From a virus: DNA of 35,381 nt. The stretch lies in the IMG/VR virus record IMGVR_UViG_3300042565_002032, positions 1-35,381 of that record. One strand, 5' to 3'. A program made the translations under genes and the position numbers. Under the pieces are notes generated by a model that worked only from the letters and a program-made list of their open reading frames with translations, did no database searches and had not been told where the DNA came from. Every line of letters begins with the position of its first letter. Within the stretch, counting starts at the first letter, position 1. This document shows positions 17,301 through 23,704 of this stretch, piece after piece.

Positions 17301-17899
17301 TACGAAAACTGAAACAACTTGTTCCTTAAATTATTAATAGTAACTGTAGTATCATTCTCATAAGTAACTTGAGGAGGCATTACTGGAGGGGCTTTTGCAA
17401 CTAGCAAATAATCCGCAACCCAGTTAGTTCCGTATATATCATTTACATTTAAGTTTCTAGGAGGATTATACCCATCATTAAAGAATATTAAATCTCCTTC
17501 TAAATCCCTATAAAATATATTAATAGATAGAACTTTGTAAGAAGGATTGAAATTTAAAATATCAACCCCGTTACTATCTGTTTTACTTTGAAGAACCGTT
17601 ACAATTGCTTGGGTACTCAAATTATAATAAGCAATTGTATGATAACCATCACTATTCCAAATAAAATAATAAGCTCTATTTCTTACTTTATCTCCATAAA
17701 ATCCAATAACCTTACTTACACCACTTGGCAACGTATAGTTTATTAAAGTATTTCCTAAAATATTAGAAACCACTTTGTCCTGTCCACGACCTTGTGCGTC
17801 TTTTGTGACGTTTAATGCATCTATATAATCATTATTAGTGACTCTATATTCCGCATCATCTAGGTTTAGTTTTCCACTAAAAGGAGTATTTATTATCAT
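14048..17899 (-). CDS. Large tail protein (tail-tube / tail-hub type) with poly-Thr linked C-terminal module (1283 aa)
   Basis: The N-terminus (MIINTPFSGKLNLDDAEYRV, NDYIDALNVTKDAQG) and the long beta-rich body (repeated short strands, many Tyr/Asn/Thr, KVIGFYGDKVRNRAYYFIWN) resemble the tail-tubular-B or tail-stabilisation class of podovirus proteins, beta-propeller-like and made just after the adaptors. Near residue 1170 a Thr tract (15 Thr, IAP, 6 Thr) links to a C-terminal domain of about 88 residues shared with the next gene. So the tail body carries an appended module, perhaps surface-exposed. It starts three bases after the 256-aa adaptor-like gene. I am confident it is a main tail protein; the exact analogue is inferred from order and composition. 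Confidence 0.72.
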   Translation of the reverse strand: MIINTPFSGKLNLDDAEYRVTNNDYIDALNVTKDAQGRGQDKVVSNILGNTLINYTLPSGVSKVIGFYGDKVRNRAYYFIWNSDGYHTIAYYNLSTQAIVTVLQSKTDSNGVDILNFNPSYKVLSINIFYRDLEGDLIFFNDGYNPPRNLNVNDIYGTNWVADYLLVAKAPPVMPPQVTYENDTTVTINNLRNKLFQFSYRYVYDNFEKSVWSSKSIVPLPQQPTLNLTSDISPDPPIPAYTYNSRIAVNFSTGGPNVKAIEVCFRETLTSGTSDWYLIQSFDKAALGINDNDIHYFRFYNDSIYAQIDVIESDQLQDWVPQRANAAELANGNVLLYAGILEGYDKTDVELEATTYSTASSYFYDQCGISFFASVNGNDSGTGTIMDIYLYGTGTNDVNGNVTELNNAAGGYFINSFSSSGTDLSTSYATTGITTNYLVSDILAGISAAMVLEGYTQVSLVGNKLTMSFAGGFVLTSTAFATFPALDNDNTRFANVWNAGYQYGIQYFDAQGRTIGTQTSPKAVINTPSRVLADDFPLVNLSILNRPPLYASYYQIVRSNNTTYNKRLCWVSDSAYTSLPSGVDNTKFIFIGISNIQDYNDQISSTQNVVSYNYTEGDRIKFIRRYDVIGTAQDITSQFDYEIVGTVSTIDYTVTNSNNTQTAVGNFLKIRYPYDDIDSTFQFPGTEDFQHYEILLYNYTNNASSTQRFYYEFGKQYGIGDAGLPTRYHFGLTKLPNGGATLAINNGDLFYRLRTVPYSYKYNYRSDTFNILTVGSGSSNTETFPVTVTPTIDNTSYRIQTQPNNSINLNPGFFPVWSSTAYFFYNKSTTLQQPVSIKGTFRALSNGTSQLSVYALICTDIVPLSPKFTVSLLPIEVNDIAANVDTIFTIDKQINVPQTGKVYIVAKSTNDSGVSNTVVIQPMAFDFQVLRNSTIEIIESSFNDTYNLITNSNGRPSVIDENAGQTYFPTLIRFGQAYQSNTNINATNRFIYEDFDEYDRSFGDVLRLHVRDRYLKVYQNFKVGNVPILTQIVKDVTGNPLQANSNQLINKIQYYAGDYGIGDAATSLAWNNFADYFVDNFRGVVCRLAQDGITPISITNKTNAFFVATLAAYRQDLNNGVPATGAVYSGNPCIYGVFDANTNKYIIAMEEINRYTPSCNYDGLVIVCNTTTTTTTTTTTTTTTIAPTTTTTTIALSKFTISVGQPIGTGGACDLPRTVDVYCNAVSVVATSGKIFYTDLAGTTPFVGNPADEYGIILDSAPAIVRIVEINGSGQCTNVLNCY

Positions 17900-17902
17900 A
17901 TC

Positions 17903-18673
17903 TTATGCCTTAACAGTCATTCTTTGGGTATCTAAATTCAATTCATATCCTTGCATTAAGTATAAAGGTTTAAATTGAGCATTAGCTAATCTTCTTTGAT
18001 TATAAAATTCCTGCCTTCTATCTCTTTTATCACCTAAATTACCTCTTCTAGTAGAAGGCATAGATGCAATATCTCTCCAAGAAATCCATGCAAGCAATGC
18101 TTCCCTAAATTGAATAGGTATAGAAAATGTTTCTTCTGGATTACCACTAGATAAATATTCTATCATTAAATAAGAATAATAAAAATATTGATTTAAAAGT
18201 ACAACACCATTTGAATCATCAATATTAAATTGACCTACAAATGGAGAACCACTTGGTAATCCATAAATATTTTGGAAACCATATCCATCCCAATAATTAA
18301 ACCATAAAGGCAAATCTGTCTGATACCATGTTGCCAAAGTATCATCTTGAGTCAAAGCCAATCTATTTGGCTGTTGATCTCCATAAAATGTCATTTTACT
18401 ATTAAACTTCAATGGAATAATTTCTCCAACGGAATTTAATACACCTATTTTAGTATAGCTTATATAATCATTAGGTAATTGCGCAGTATAATTAGTAGTG
18501 TCCACTGGCACCTTAACTGTTCTTATTTTGTAAAAAAAGTCAAGACCAAGCTTTTCCATACCACGCACAGCTATATTATACAATTTAGCGTACTTATGCA
18601 CTGACTGCTCACTTTCATCAATGTAATCATTGATAACCGAGTCTAATGTTATGTAATTTCTTACTTGGGACAT
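17903..18673 (-). CDS. Head-tail adaptor / tail-tubular-A-like protein (256 aa)
   Basis: The N-terminal half is helical (ITLDSVINDYIDESEQSVHK, YNIAVRGMEKLGLDFF). It is followed by a beta part with the 'LPNDYISYTKIGV' pattern (compare LP-D-[YF] in gp4 and gp11 type adaptors) and an Arg-rich C-terminus (PSTRRGNLGDKRDRRQEFYN). Size and its place directly before the large tail protein fit a ring protein joining the portal to the tail. It follows the GroES-like gene with a two-base gap. Family similarity is judged by pattern only. Confidence 0.6.
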   Translation of the reverse strand: MSQVRNYITLDSVINDYIDESEQSVHKYAKLYNIAVRGMEKLGLDFFYKIRTVKVPVDTTNYTAQLPNDYISYTKIGVLNSVGEIIPLKFNSKMTFYGDQQPNRLALTQDDTLATWYQTDLPLWFNYWDGYGFQNIYGLPSGSPFVGQFNIDDSNGVVLLNQYFYYSYLMIEYLSSGNPEETFSIPIQFREALLAWISWRDIASMPSTRRGNLGDKRDRRQEFYNQRRLANAQFKPLYLMQGYELNLDTQRMTVKA

Positions 18674-18675
18674 TT

Positions 18676-18948
18676 TTAATTATTTGAAAAATAAGCTAAT
18701 ATATCATTTTGACGAATCAAAAAATGGATTTCATTATCTATAATAACAGGTTCCCCTGCTCCTTTTATATGAAAAATGCAATCGTCTTTTTTTGCTTCCA
18801 TTTCTACTTTAGCTGTACCACGACCAACTGAAATTACCTTAGCTTTACTGCTTCTTTCCCTAAATCCTTCAGGGATAAACAATCCACCTTCTGTAATTTC
18901 ATCAGCCATAAACGGTTTTACTAAAACAAAATCTCTAATTGGTTTCAT
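18676..18948 (-). CDS. groES: GroES-like co-chaperonin (10 kDa)
   Basis: The 90-aa protein matches GroES throughout. It starts with the MKPIRDFVLVKP strand, followed by the mobile loop and flanking strand EGGLFIPEGFRERSSKAKVI and the SVGRG turn. The chain then continues through GEPVIIDNEIHFLIRQNDIL to the end, at the usual 90-97 residue length. GroES caps the GroEL ring; phage versions (T4 gp31 is the classic) adapt the host chaperonin to fold capsid proteins. Here it lies between adaptor genes, 12 bases after the 210-aa gene and two before the 256-aa gene, so it is made with virion proteins. The hydrophobic triad of the loop that docks to GroEL (IVL in E. coli) reads LFI here. Likely client: the 470-aa major capsid protein. 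The client is inferred. Confidence 0.88.
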   Translation of the reverse strand: MKPIRDFVLVKPFMADEITEGGLFIPEGFRERSSKAKVISVGRGTAKVEMEAKKDDCIFHIKGAGEPVIIDNEIHFLIRQNDILAYFSNN

Positions 18949-18960
18949 TGGTTATTATTT

Positions 18961-19593
18961 TTAGTTATTATTGTCAATGCCATCGTTACTCTGATCTATA
19001 GGCCTTGATTTTTCAAATACCAATTGTGCTTTGATGTACTCAATAACTACTGGCATATAATCATCAGGAACTATTAATGTTGAATTTAAATCTGTTGAAT
19101 CACCTCCACTAACCATTCTTAAAGTTGCCTTATATGATGTTAAAGGTATTGAACTTTTTACATAAATATTATTACCTTCAATCCAATAAGCTATTTTATT
19201 TTGAATAGGCCTTAATAACTCTTGATAAGCTACCTGATTCATACTTAAAGGAATAGCTGTTTGTGATGTTTTCTTATCCCCAACAAATTGCAATGTAGCA
19301 ACACCTTCATCTCTCCCTAATGCAACAGGTATAGATGGCAAATCAACCCTATAAGTAACATTATCTACCGTTTCTGCATATATATCTAAATTCTTAAATG
19401 TAGTATAAAAAGAATTATTTATATAAGACACGCCATCCATTTGAATGTTATCTGTATAATTCTTTTTAGCAGCCACTCCAATAGCATCATTAAGCCATTG
19501 GTTAACTAATCCGTATGTAATATTAGAATCATCAGATGGCTGTCCGTTATATATCTGTCTTAATATTCTTTCTATTAATTGATACCTAGTCAT
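18961..19593 (-). CDS. Head completion / adaptor-like protein (210 aa)
   Basis: The N-terminal 45 residues are helical (RYQLIERILRQIYNGQPSDD, YGLVNQWLNDAIGVAAKK). They are followed by beta-rich sequence and a helix near the end (PDDYMPVVIEYIKAQLVFE), then an Asp/Asn-rich acidic tail. The same plan, helices then beta then a P-D-D-Y/F motif, is seen in the 222- and 256-aa neighbours, so these may be related connector ring proteins. Its ATG overlaps the stop of the 222-aa gene by one base. The function is inferred from order between capsid and tail genes. Confidence 0.6.
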   Translation of the reverse strand: MTRYQLIERILRQIYNGQPSDDSNITYGLVNQWLNDAIGVAAKKNYTDNIQMDGVSYINNSFYTTFKNLDIYAETVDNVTYRVDLPSIPVALGRDEGVATLQFVGDKKTSQTAIPLSMNQVAYQELLRPIQNKIAYWIEGNNIYVKSSIPLTSYKATLRMVSGGDSTDLNSTLIVPDDYMPVVIEYIKAQLVFEKSRPIDQSNDGIDNNN

Positions 19594-20261
19594 TATTGTC
19601 CAGTTTGGTTTATTTGATTAGCATATTGCATCACCGCTCCGTCTTGTAAATTTAATCCAATTAACTTTAATGCACGAGTAATAATTTCAAGATTATCTAT
19701 TTCTGCCCAAACAGGCTGTACGCTTGAGCCAGCATTATAAACAGGCCTTCCGCTCACTGTAGTAAAACCCCAAACAATAGCTGGTGCAGATTTTACATAA
19801 GACATAACAGCCGTACCTAATGTTTTAGGGTAAAACTGAAATTGATTATTTTCTAACAAGTATATTGGATTATCCGCAATTGGATCAATTTGACTATTGT
19901 AATAAGAATATAATTTATCTTGAGAAACAAATACAATTCTATCTAATCCGTTAGACTTCCACATAGCGTCAACTTGCAAGAAATCAGCTGGCGCTGGAGC
20001 AACCCCAGTTCCGCTATTTATAGTCAAAGTAGATTCTGCAATCAAAGGGGTTAATCTTTGTCTAGTATTTTCATTTTGACTATAATTAATTCTAGCTTGA
20101 GGCCTTCCGTATTGATATTGCTGAAATTCACCCATCAAATAGTCTTGATATGAAATCTGCGCTTGATTTATAGTCAGATTAAACTCTGCCGGAGTTAGAT
20201 AGCCATTCTGCGCCTTATTAACCGCAAATTGGCAAATACGATACATATCATTAACATTCAT
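19593..20261 (-). CDS. Head-tail connector-like structural protein (222 aa)
   Basis: The N-terminus is helical (DMYRICQFAVNKAQNGYLTP, FNLTINQAQISYQDYLMGEF), then comes a beta part with 'APADFLQVDAMW', and a helical C-terminus (ITRALKLIGLNLQDGAVMQY). This resembles proteins widely encoded after the major capsid gene in podovirus-like phages of aquatic Bacteroidota, usually called structural protein. It is the first gene after a strong terminator and has a TATATTTG box 18-25 bases before its ATG, so it opens the tail operon. Confidence 0.6.
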   Translation of the reverse strand: MNVNDMYRICQFAVNKAQNGYLTPAEFNLTINQAQISYQDYLMGEFQQYQYGRPQARINYSQNENTRQRLTPLIAESTLTINSGTGVAPAPADFLQVDAMWKSNGLDRIVFVSQDKLYSYYNSQIDPIADNPIYLLENNQFQFYPKTLGTAVMSYVKSAPAIVWGFTTVSGRPVYNAGSSVQPVWAEIDNLEIITRALKLIGLNLQDGAVMQYANQINQTGQ

Positions 20262-20278
20262 TGAAATAAGTTATACAA

Positions 20279-20286
20279 CAAATATA
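20279..20286 (-). promoter_or_regulatory. Putative promoter -7 box of the connector/tail operon
   Basis: The minus strand reads TATATTTG, the TAnnTTTG -7 element, between a terminator (20299-20329) and the ATG at 20261. No TTG lies at the ideal distance upstream; that position falls in the terminator stem. Placement right after a terminator and before a long gene run supports it. Confidence 0.5.
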
Positions 20287-20298
20287 CGAAAAAGTAAT

Positions 20299-20329
20299 AA
20301 AAAAGCCCCGTAATTTTTAGGCTACGGGG
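20299..20329 (-). terminator. Rho-independent terminator after the 296-aa gene
   Basis: On the minus strand CCCCGTA (20329-20323) pairs with TACGGGG (20312-20306) around a 10-base loop and is followed by a C and six T (20304-20299). It begins 26 bases after the stop of the 296-aa gene. Confidence 0.85.
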
Positions 20330-20354
20330 ACTTCTTTTATAAAGGGGGATAGTA

Positions 20355-21245
20355 TTAAACTAGCTTTTTTAATTGCTCTAAAAAGGCCCTACTTTCATCT
20401 TGAGGGAACATTGCAAAATCAACCAAGTAATTCTGTGGTTTTTTATCGGCAGGTATTTTGCAGATAAATCCACCATCACCTGACCAATAAGCTGAACCTC
20501 TCTTAGTAGCGGTATCTATTTTATTATCAATTAATGCTTTTTTAACAATGAAAGCAATTTCAACTTCTTTAGAACCAGCGCTTTGCATAAACTTATTAGG
20601 TTGTGCTTCAGCGTAAAGTTCATAGTCATTCCTTAATGCTTCTAGTGATTTAGGCATACCTAATTCATCTACAAATGAAATTCCAAGATAATTACAGTGC
20701 TTGCGCATATCTTCGTCAGAAGCTAATGAAGCATACTTAATAGCTTCAACTTTAGCAACTCTCTTAGCACGTTCAAGTTCCGCTGTTCTTTGAGGATTCC
20801 ATTGAAAGAATGTAACTTTTCTTGTACCTTTTCTATTAGCATTATCAAGGTTAGCGTTACATAGACTTAGAAACTCAAGAGCCTCTACGTCATATTCTGC
20901 TACTCTTAAAACTCTTCTATCAAAGATTAAGCTTCTTCTGTTTTGCTCTACAAATGATTTTTCTAGGCCTTTTTGATCTTCAACCCAAATGCTTGGATAT
21001 CCTCTCAAAAGTCTAATTCTCTCCATTCTGCCTTTCTTTTCGTTCCAAACATCATCAATACCTTCCATGTGGTATTTACCATTTTTCTTGGTATCTGATA
21101 ATTTGAAAATCTTAAAAGTATTACCGGTAGCCACTGGAGCCTCATTGAGAGCTGCTGTAGATTCTTCGTATTGTCTTGATTGTACTACTTCACTTTGTTG
21201 TGAAAAATTGGATTCTTGTATACCAATTGCCTTTAAACGAGCCAT
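20355..21245 (-). CDS. Putative head-associated structural protein (296 aa)
   Basis: I do not recognise a named family. The N-terminal 45 residues are polar and probably disordered. The rest is mixed alpha/beta, rich in Arg and Lys (EKKGRMERIRLLRGYPSIWV, QNRRSLIFDRRVLRVAEYDV, RKGTRKVTFFQWNPQRTAEL). It ends in a short helix (ESRAFLEQLKKLV). It lies after the major capsid gene and ends at a strong terminator, with only the inserted GIY-YIG gene in between, so it was once directly next to the capsid gene. Like the capsid gene it has relatively balanced codons for this genome, hinting at high expression. A minor capsid or internal head protein is a reasonable guess. Confidence 0.55.
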   Translation of the reverse strand: MARLKAIGIQESNFSQQSEVVQSRQYEESTAALNEAPVATGNTFKIFKLSDTKKNGKYHMEGIDDVWNEKKGRMERIRLLRGYPSIWVEDQKGLEKSFVEQNRRSLIFDRRVLRVAEYDVEALEFLSLCNANLDNANRKGTRKVTFFQWNPQRTAELERAKRVAKVEAIKYASLASDEDMRKHCNYLGISFVDELGMPKSLEALRNDYELYAEAQPNKFMQSAGSKEVEIAFIVKKALIDNKIDTATKRGSAYWSGDGGFICKIPADKKPQNYLVDFAMFPQDESRAFLEQLKKLV

Positions 21246-21287
21246 AAAATGGTTTTTAAATGTTTAAAATTAATACATGTCATCAAT

Positions 21288-22166
21288 TTAGTTCCATGTA
21301 TCTGAATAAATAAAAATATGTCCTGTTCTGATAGGTCTTAAATTGTTATATTGGGCTGCCCTATTTATCGTTGTTTTCGGTATTTTTAATTCTTCCGAAG
21401 CTTCTAAAGCCGATGGATATTCCTTTATAACATTCAATTCCTTGTCCAAATATAACACTTTTCTTTTAGAATTAGCAAATACCAACCCTTTTGTTTTTAT
21501 TTTTAATGGATAATTTTCATTTTTATTAACAAAAAAATACTTCCCCAAACAACAACTATTTTTTAATACAGCATCTCTTATAAAACCAGCTGGCTTATTT
21601 ATCCATAATCCAGCAGCCGTATATGACTCAAATTCTTCAATAAAATTACCATCCAAATCATAACATAAAACTGGAATTATTTTTAATTTTCTACTTTTTT
21701 CTACTCCCCATTTAGGTACTTGTATATTATGTTCTTTATTGTATTTTTTAACCCTTTCCGATATTTCTTTTTTTAATTTTTCAGTATGGTGTTTACCTAA
21801 AAATGGAACACCATTTTTATACAAATTATTTATAACAATAGCTTTTCTTCTTTCATCTAATTTACCTCTTTGCCCCTCTCCACCCAATGTCATATTCATT
21901 CCCATCGGATTATCACCGTTAAAAGTATTTAATTCTTTAATCCAAAACATTTCTCTTTCATTAATAATATCATCACTACATTCTTCAATAATTTCAAAAA
22001 CATGTTCATCAAAACCATATTTTTTAAAACTATTAATAAGAATCATGTGAAAAACATTTTTCTTATTTACTGAACTTTTATGAGATATTAATCTTTTTTT
22101 AAAATTCCATGTTTTCCCAACATACTCCCTACCATTGGGACTCGTTACTTTATATATTATACCCAT
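21288..22166 (-). CDS. GIY-YIG homing endonuclease with NUMOD3/NUMOD1 repeats
   Basis: I start it at the ATG at 22164-22166 (MGIIYKVTSPNGREYVGKTW), 292 aa. A longer frame begins 12 codons earlier, but those codons are the capsid terminator hairpin. The nuclease domain shows GIIY, YVG, Arg25, the catalytic-type Glu72 in REMFWI, and NMTLGGEG. A NUMOD3-like basic segment (FLGKHHTEKLKKEISERVKK) follows. Two NUMOD1-like units then occur, VLCYDLDGNFIEEFESYTAA and VLYLDKELNVIKEYPSALEA, each with a helix-turn-helix-like follow-on. The gene is AT-rich and sits between the capsid gene and the 296-aa gene. The capsid gene is complete, so this is a free-standing element, not an intron. Confidence 0.92.
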   Translation of the reverse strand: MGIIYKVTSPNGREYVGKTWNFKKRLISHKSSVNKKNVFHMILINSFKKYGFDEHVFEIIEECSDDIINEREMFWIKELNTFNGDNPMGMNMTLGGEGQRGKLDERRKAIVINNLYKNGVPFLGKHHTEKLKKEISERVKKYNKEHNIQVPKWGVEKSRKLKIIPVLCYDLDGNFIEEFESYTAAGLWINKPAGFIRDAVLKNSCCLGKYFFVNKNENYPLKIKTKGLVFANSKRKVLYLDKELNVIKEYPSALEASEELKIPKTTINRAAQYNNLRPIRTGHIFIYSDTWN

Positions 22167-22200
22167 AAAAAAGTGGCACCCTGTTTTATCAGAGTGCCAC
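22167..22200 (-). terminator. Rho-independent terminator downstream of the major capsid gene
   Basis: On the minus strand GTGGCACTCTG (22200-22190) pairs with CAGGGTGCCAC (22183-22173), 11 pairs with one G-U type pair, around ATAAAA, followed by six T (22172-22167). The ATG of the GIY-YIG gene follows the T-run directly. Confidence 0.9.
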
Positions 22201-22227
22201 AAAATTAAGATATTAAATGATTAACAC

Positions 22228-22235
22228 CAAATATA
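22228..22235 (-). promoter_or_regulatory. Putative promoter -7 box between capsid gene and terminator
   Basis: The minus strand reads TATATTTG a few bases after the capsid stop and about 28 bases before the terminator hairpin. Right before it, AAGGAAA and TTTCCTT form a small hairpin over the capsid stop codon. If active it would make either a short RNA of about 55 bases or, by readthrough, the GIY-YIG message. No good TTG is at the expected spacing. Confidence 0.35.
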
Positions 22236-22242
22236 AAGGAAA

Positions 22243-23655
22243 TTAGTTTCCTTGTAAGATAATAAACTGATTTGCAGCGCAAACTCTTGTTCCGCGGTAG
22301 GTTATCATCGCAATTTGATTAGTCATTGTACCATCTGTAGGATTAGGAGATCCACCACCAAATTGCCATACACGAATACCGTTACCAACAGTACCGCCCA
22401 CAGGAGGCTGCTGATACATGATAGTAATGTTCTTGTAAGCTTGAGCGGTTTTTGCATCCTTAGTTTCACCCATTGGATAGATTAAACCAAAATTACGGAA
22501 GTAATCTACGTTAGGAGTTAAACCAGTCGTAACCTCAGTGTTGAATTGAGAGTACTTCTTAACAGATAATAAGTAACCGTCAATGAAGATTTCTTGGAAG
22601 CCATAAGCAACAGAAGCTTCTTTTGACTTTTCGCCTTGACCATAAACGAAAGCACCAGCAGGGTATGCAGCGAAGATACCATCACTGAAGTCTTGTCTTT
22701 GGAAGATATCACACAACCAAGCAGATTGCTTAGCACAACCATTAACGTCCATGATACGAGTAATCTCATGAAGTTTAGCAATATCAAGTGTACCCGGAGT
22801 GTAACCAACAGTTTCACCGTCAGCAACTACTTTAGGAATGATACCTACAGAACCTTGAGAATTAGAATCAATAGCGTTATTGTTTTGCAAATTACCACGC
22901 ATTAATTTAGCTTCTACGTTGTTTTTGAAACGTACAAGTGTTTTGTACATACCTTTGTATGTAAATGCAGTAGCACCGTTTGCAGCCATATCAGGAGATA
23001 CAGGGAACTCATAATATGTTTCAGCCATTTGTGCTAAGTCGGTATTACTCCAACCATCACGAATTTCTGTTACATAGTTATCATATCTTTGATCCAATTG
23101 GATTAAAGGATTGATTTGAGTTGAAGCTTCACCAGCATCAGCGTCACCGCCAAATAATAAAACCTCACCAGCAAGTAATGAGTTTACACCAGCAGAAGCA
23201 AAACGCTGACCAGTTTGTTTAGGAGCAACTTCAAATGTGAAAGCAAAAGGAGTTGAATCATCAATTGAAACGATAACACCTTCTACGTTTGAAGAAGCAA
23301 CACGCAAAGTTTCTTTTAATCTCAATGGAGATTGAGTACCATTGTTATAGTACGCCTCTTGACCAAGAGTTAAAACCAAAGTTCCACCAACAGGTGCTGC
23401 TACAGTTGATTCGTTTGTAACACCCGGCATTAATTTACCGCGGTTTTCAAACCAGAAGTAGTTTAAGTTTTTAACTTCTTCCATTCCACTATGAGCTGCT
23501 AACCACCAAGTAAAATCTTCATTACCGTACTTTTGAGTGTACTGCTTGTAATACTGTGGTGTTAATAATTGTAAGTCAACCATCAGTTGACGATTCTGCG
23601 ACTGTAACGATATTGAACCCGGTTGCAGAATATTAGAGGTAGGTATTCCTGCCAT
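22243..23655 (-). CDS. Major capsid protein (470 aa)
   Basis: Length, position after a scaffold-like gene, and composition point to an HK97-fold major capsid protein. The helical N-arm (LMVDLQLLTPQYYKQYTQKY) is followed by FTWWLAAHSGMEEVKNLNYF. Long beta segments follow, then a central helix-rich region (PDMAANGATAFTYKGMYKTL) and a C-terminal beta part ending CAANQFIILQGN. Its codon use is clearly less AT-biased than its neighbours, as expected for the most abundant phage protein. It ends at a small hairpin over the stop and then a strong terminator. No catalytic motif is present and none is expected. The fold assignment is from context and pattern rather than a diagnostic motif. Confidence 0.8.
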   Translation of the reverse strand: MAGIPTSNILQPGSISLQSQNRQLMVDLQLLTPQYYKQYTQKYGNEDFTWWLAAHSGMEEVKNLNYFWFENRGKLMPGVTNESTVAAPVGGTLVLTLGQEAYYNNGTQSPLRLKETLRVASSNVEGVIVSIDDSTPFAFTFEVAPKQTGQRFASAGVNSLLAGEVLLFGGDADAGEASTQINPLIQLDQRYDNYVTEIRDGWSNTDLAQMAETYYEFPVSPDMAANGATAFTYKGMYKTLVRFKNNVEAKLMRGNLQNNNAIDSNSQGSVGIIPKVVADGETVGYTPGTLDIAKLHEITRIMDVNGCAKQSAWLCDIFQRQDFSDGIFAAYPAGAFVYGQGEKSKEASVAYGFQEIFIDGYLLSVKKYSQFNTEVTTGLTPNVDYFRNFGLIYPMGETKDAKTAQAYKNITIMYQQPPVGGTVGNGIRVWQFGGGSPNPTDGTMTNQIAMITYRGTRVCAANQFIILQGN

Positions 23656-23704
23656 AATATTTAGTTTTTAATTTTTAAGACCTTCTCCAAGGGCAATATT
23701 TAAG

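Noticed and set aside
22167-22202. Twelve-codon N-terminal extension of the GIY-YIG protein (MWHSDKTGCHFF)
   Set aside because: These codons are the capsid terminator hairpin and T-run. The GIY motif begins right after the internal ATG at 22166, as is usual for this family.
21288-22202. Group I intron in the capsid gene carrying the GIY-YIG gene
   Set aside because: The capsid frame is complete with stop and terminator before the endonuclease, and the 296-aa gene downstream is a separate full gene.
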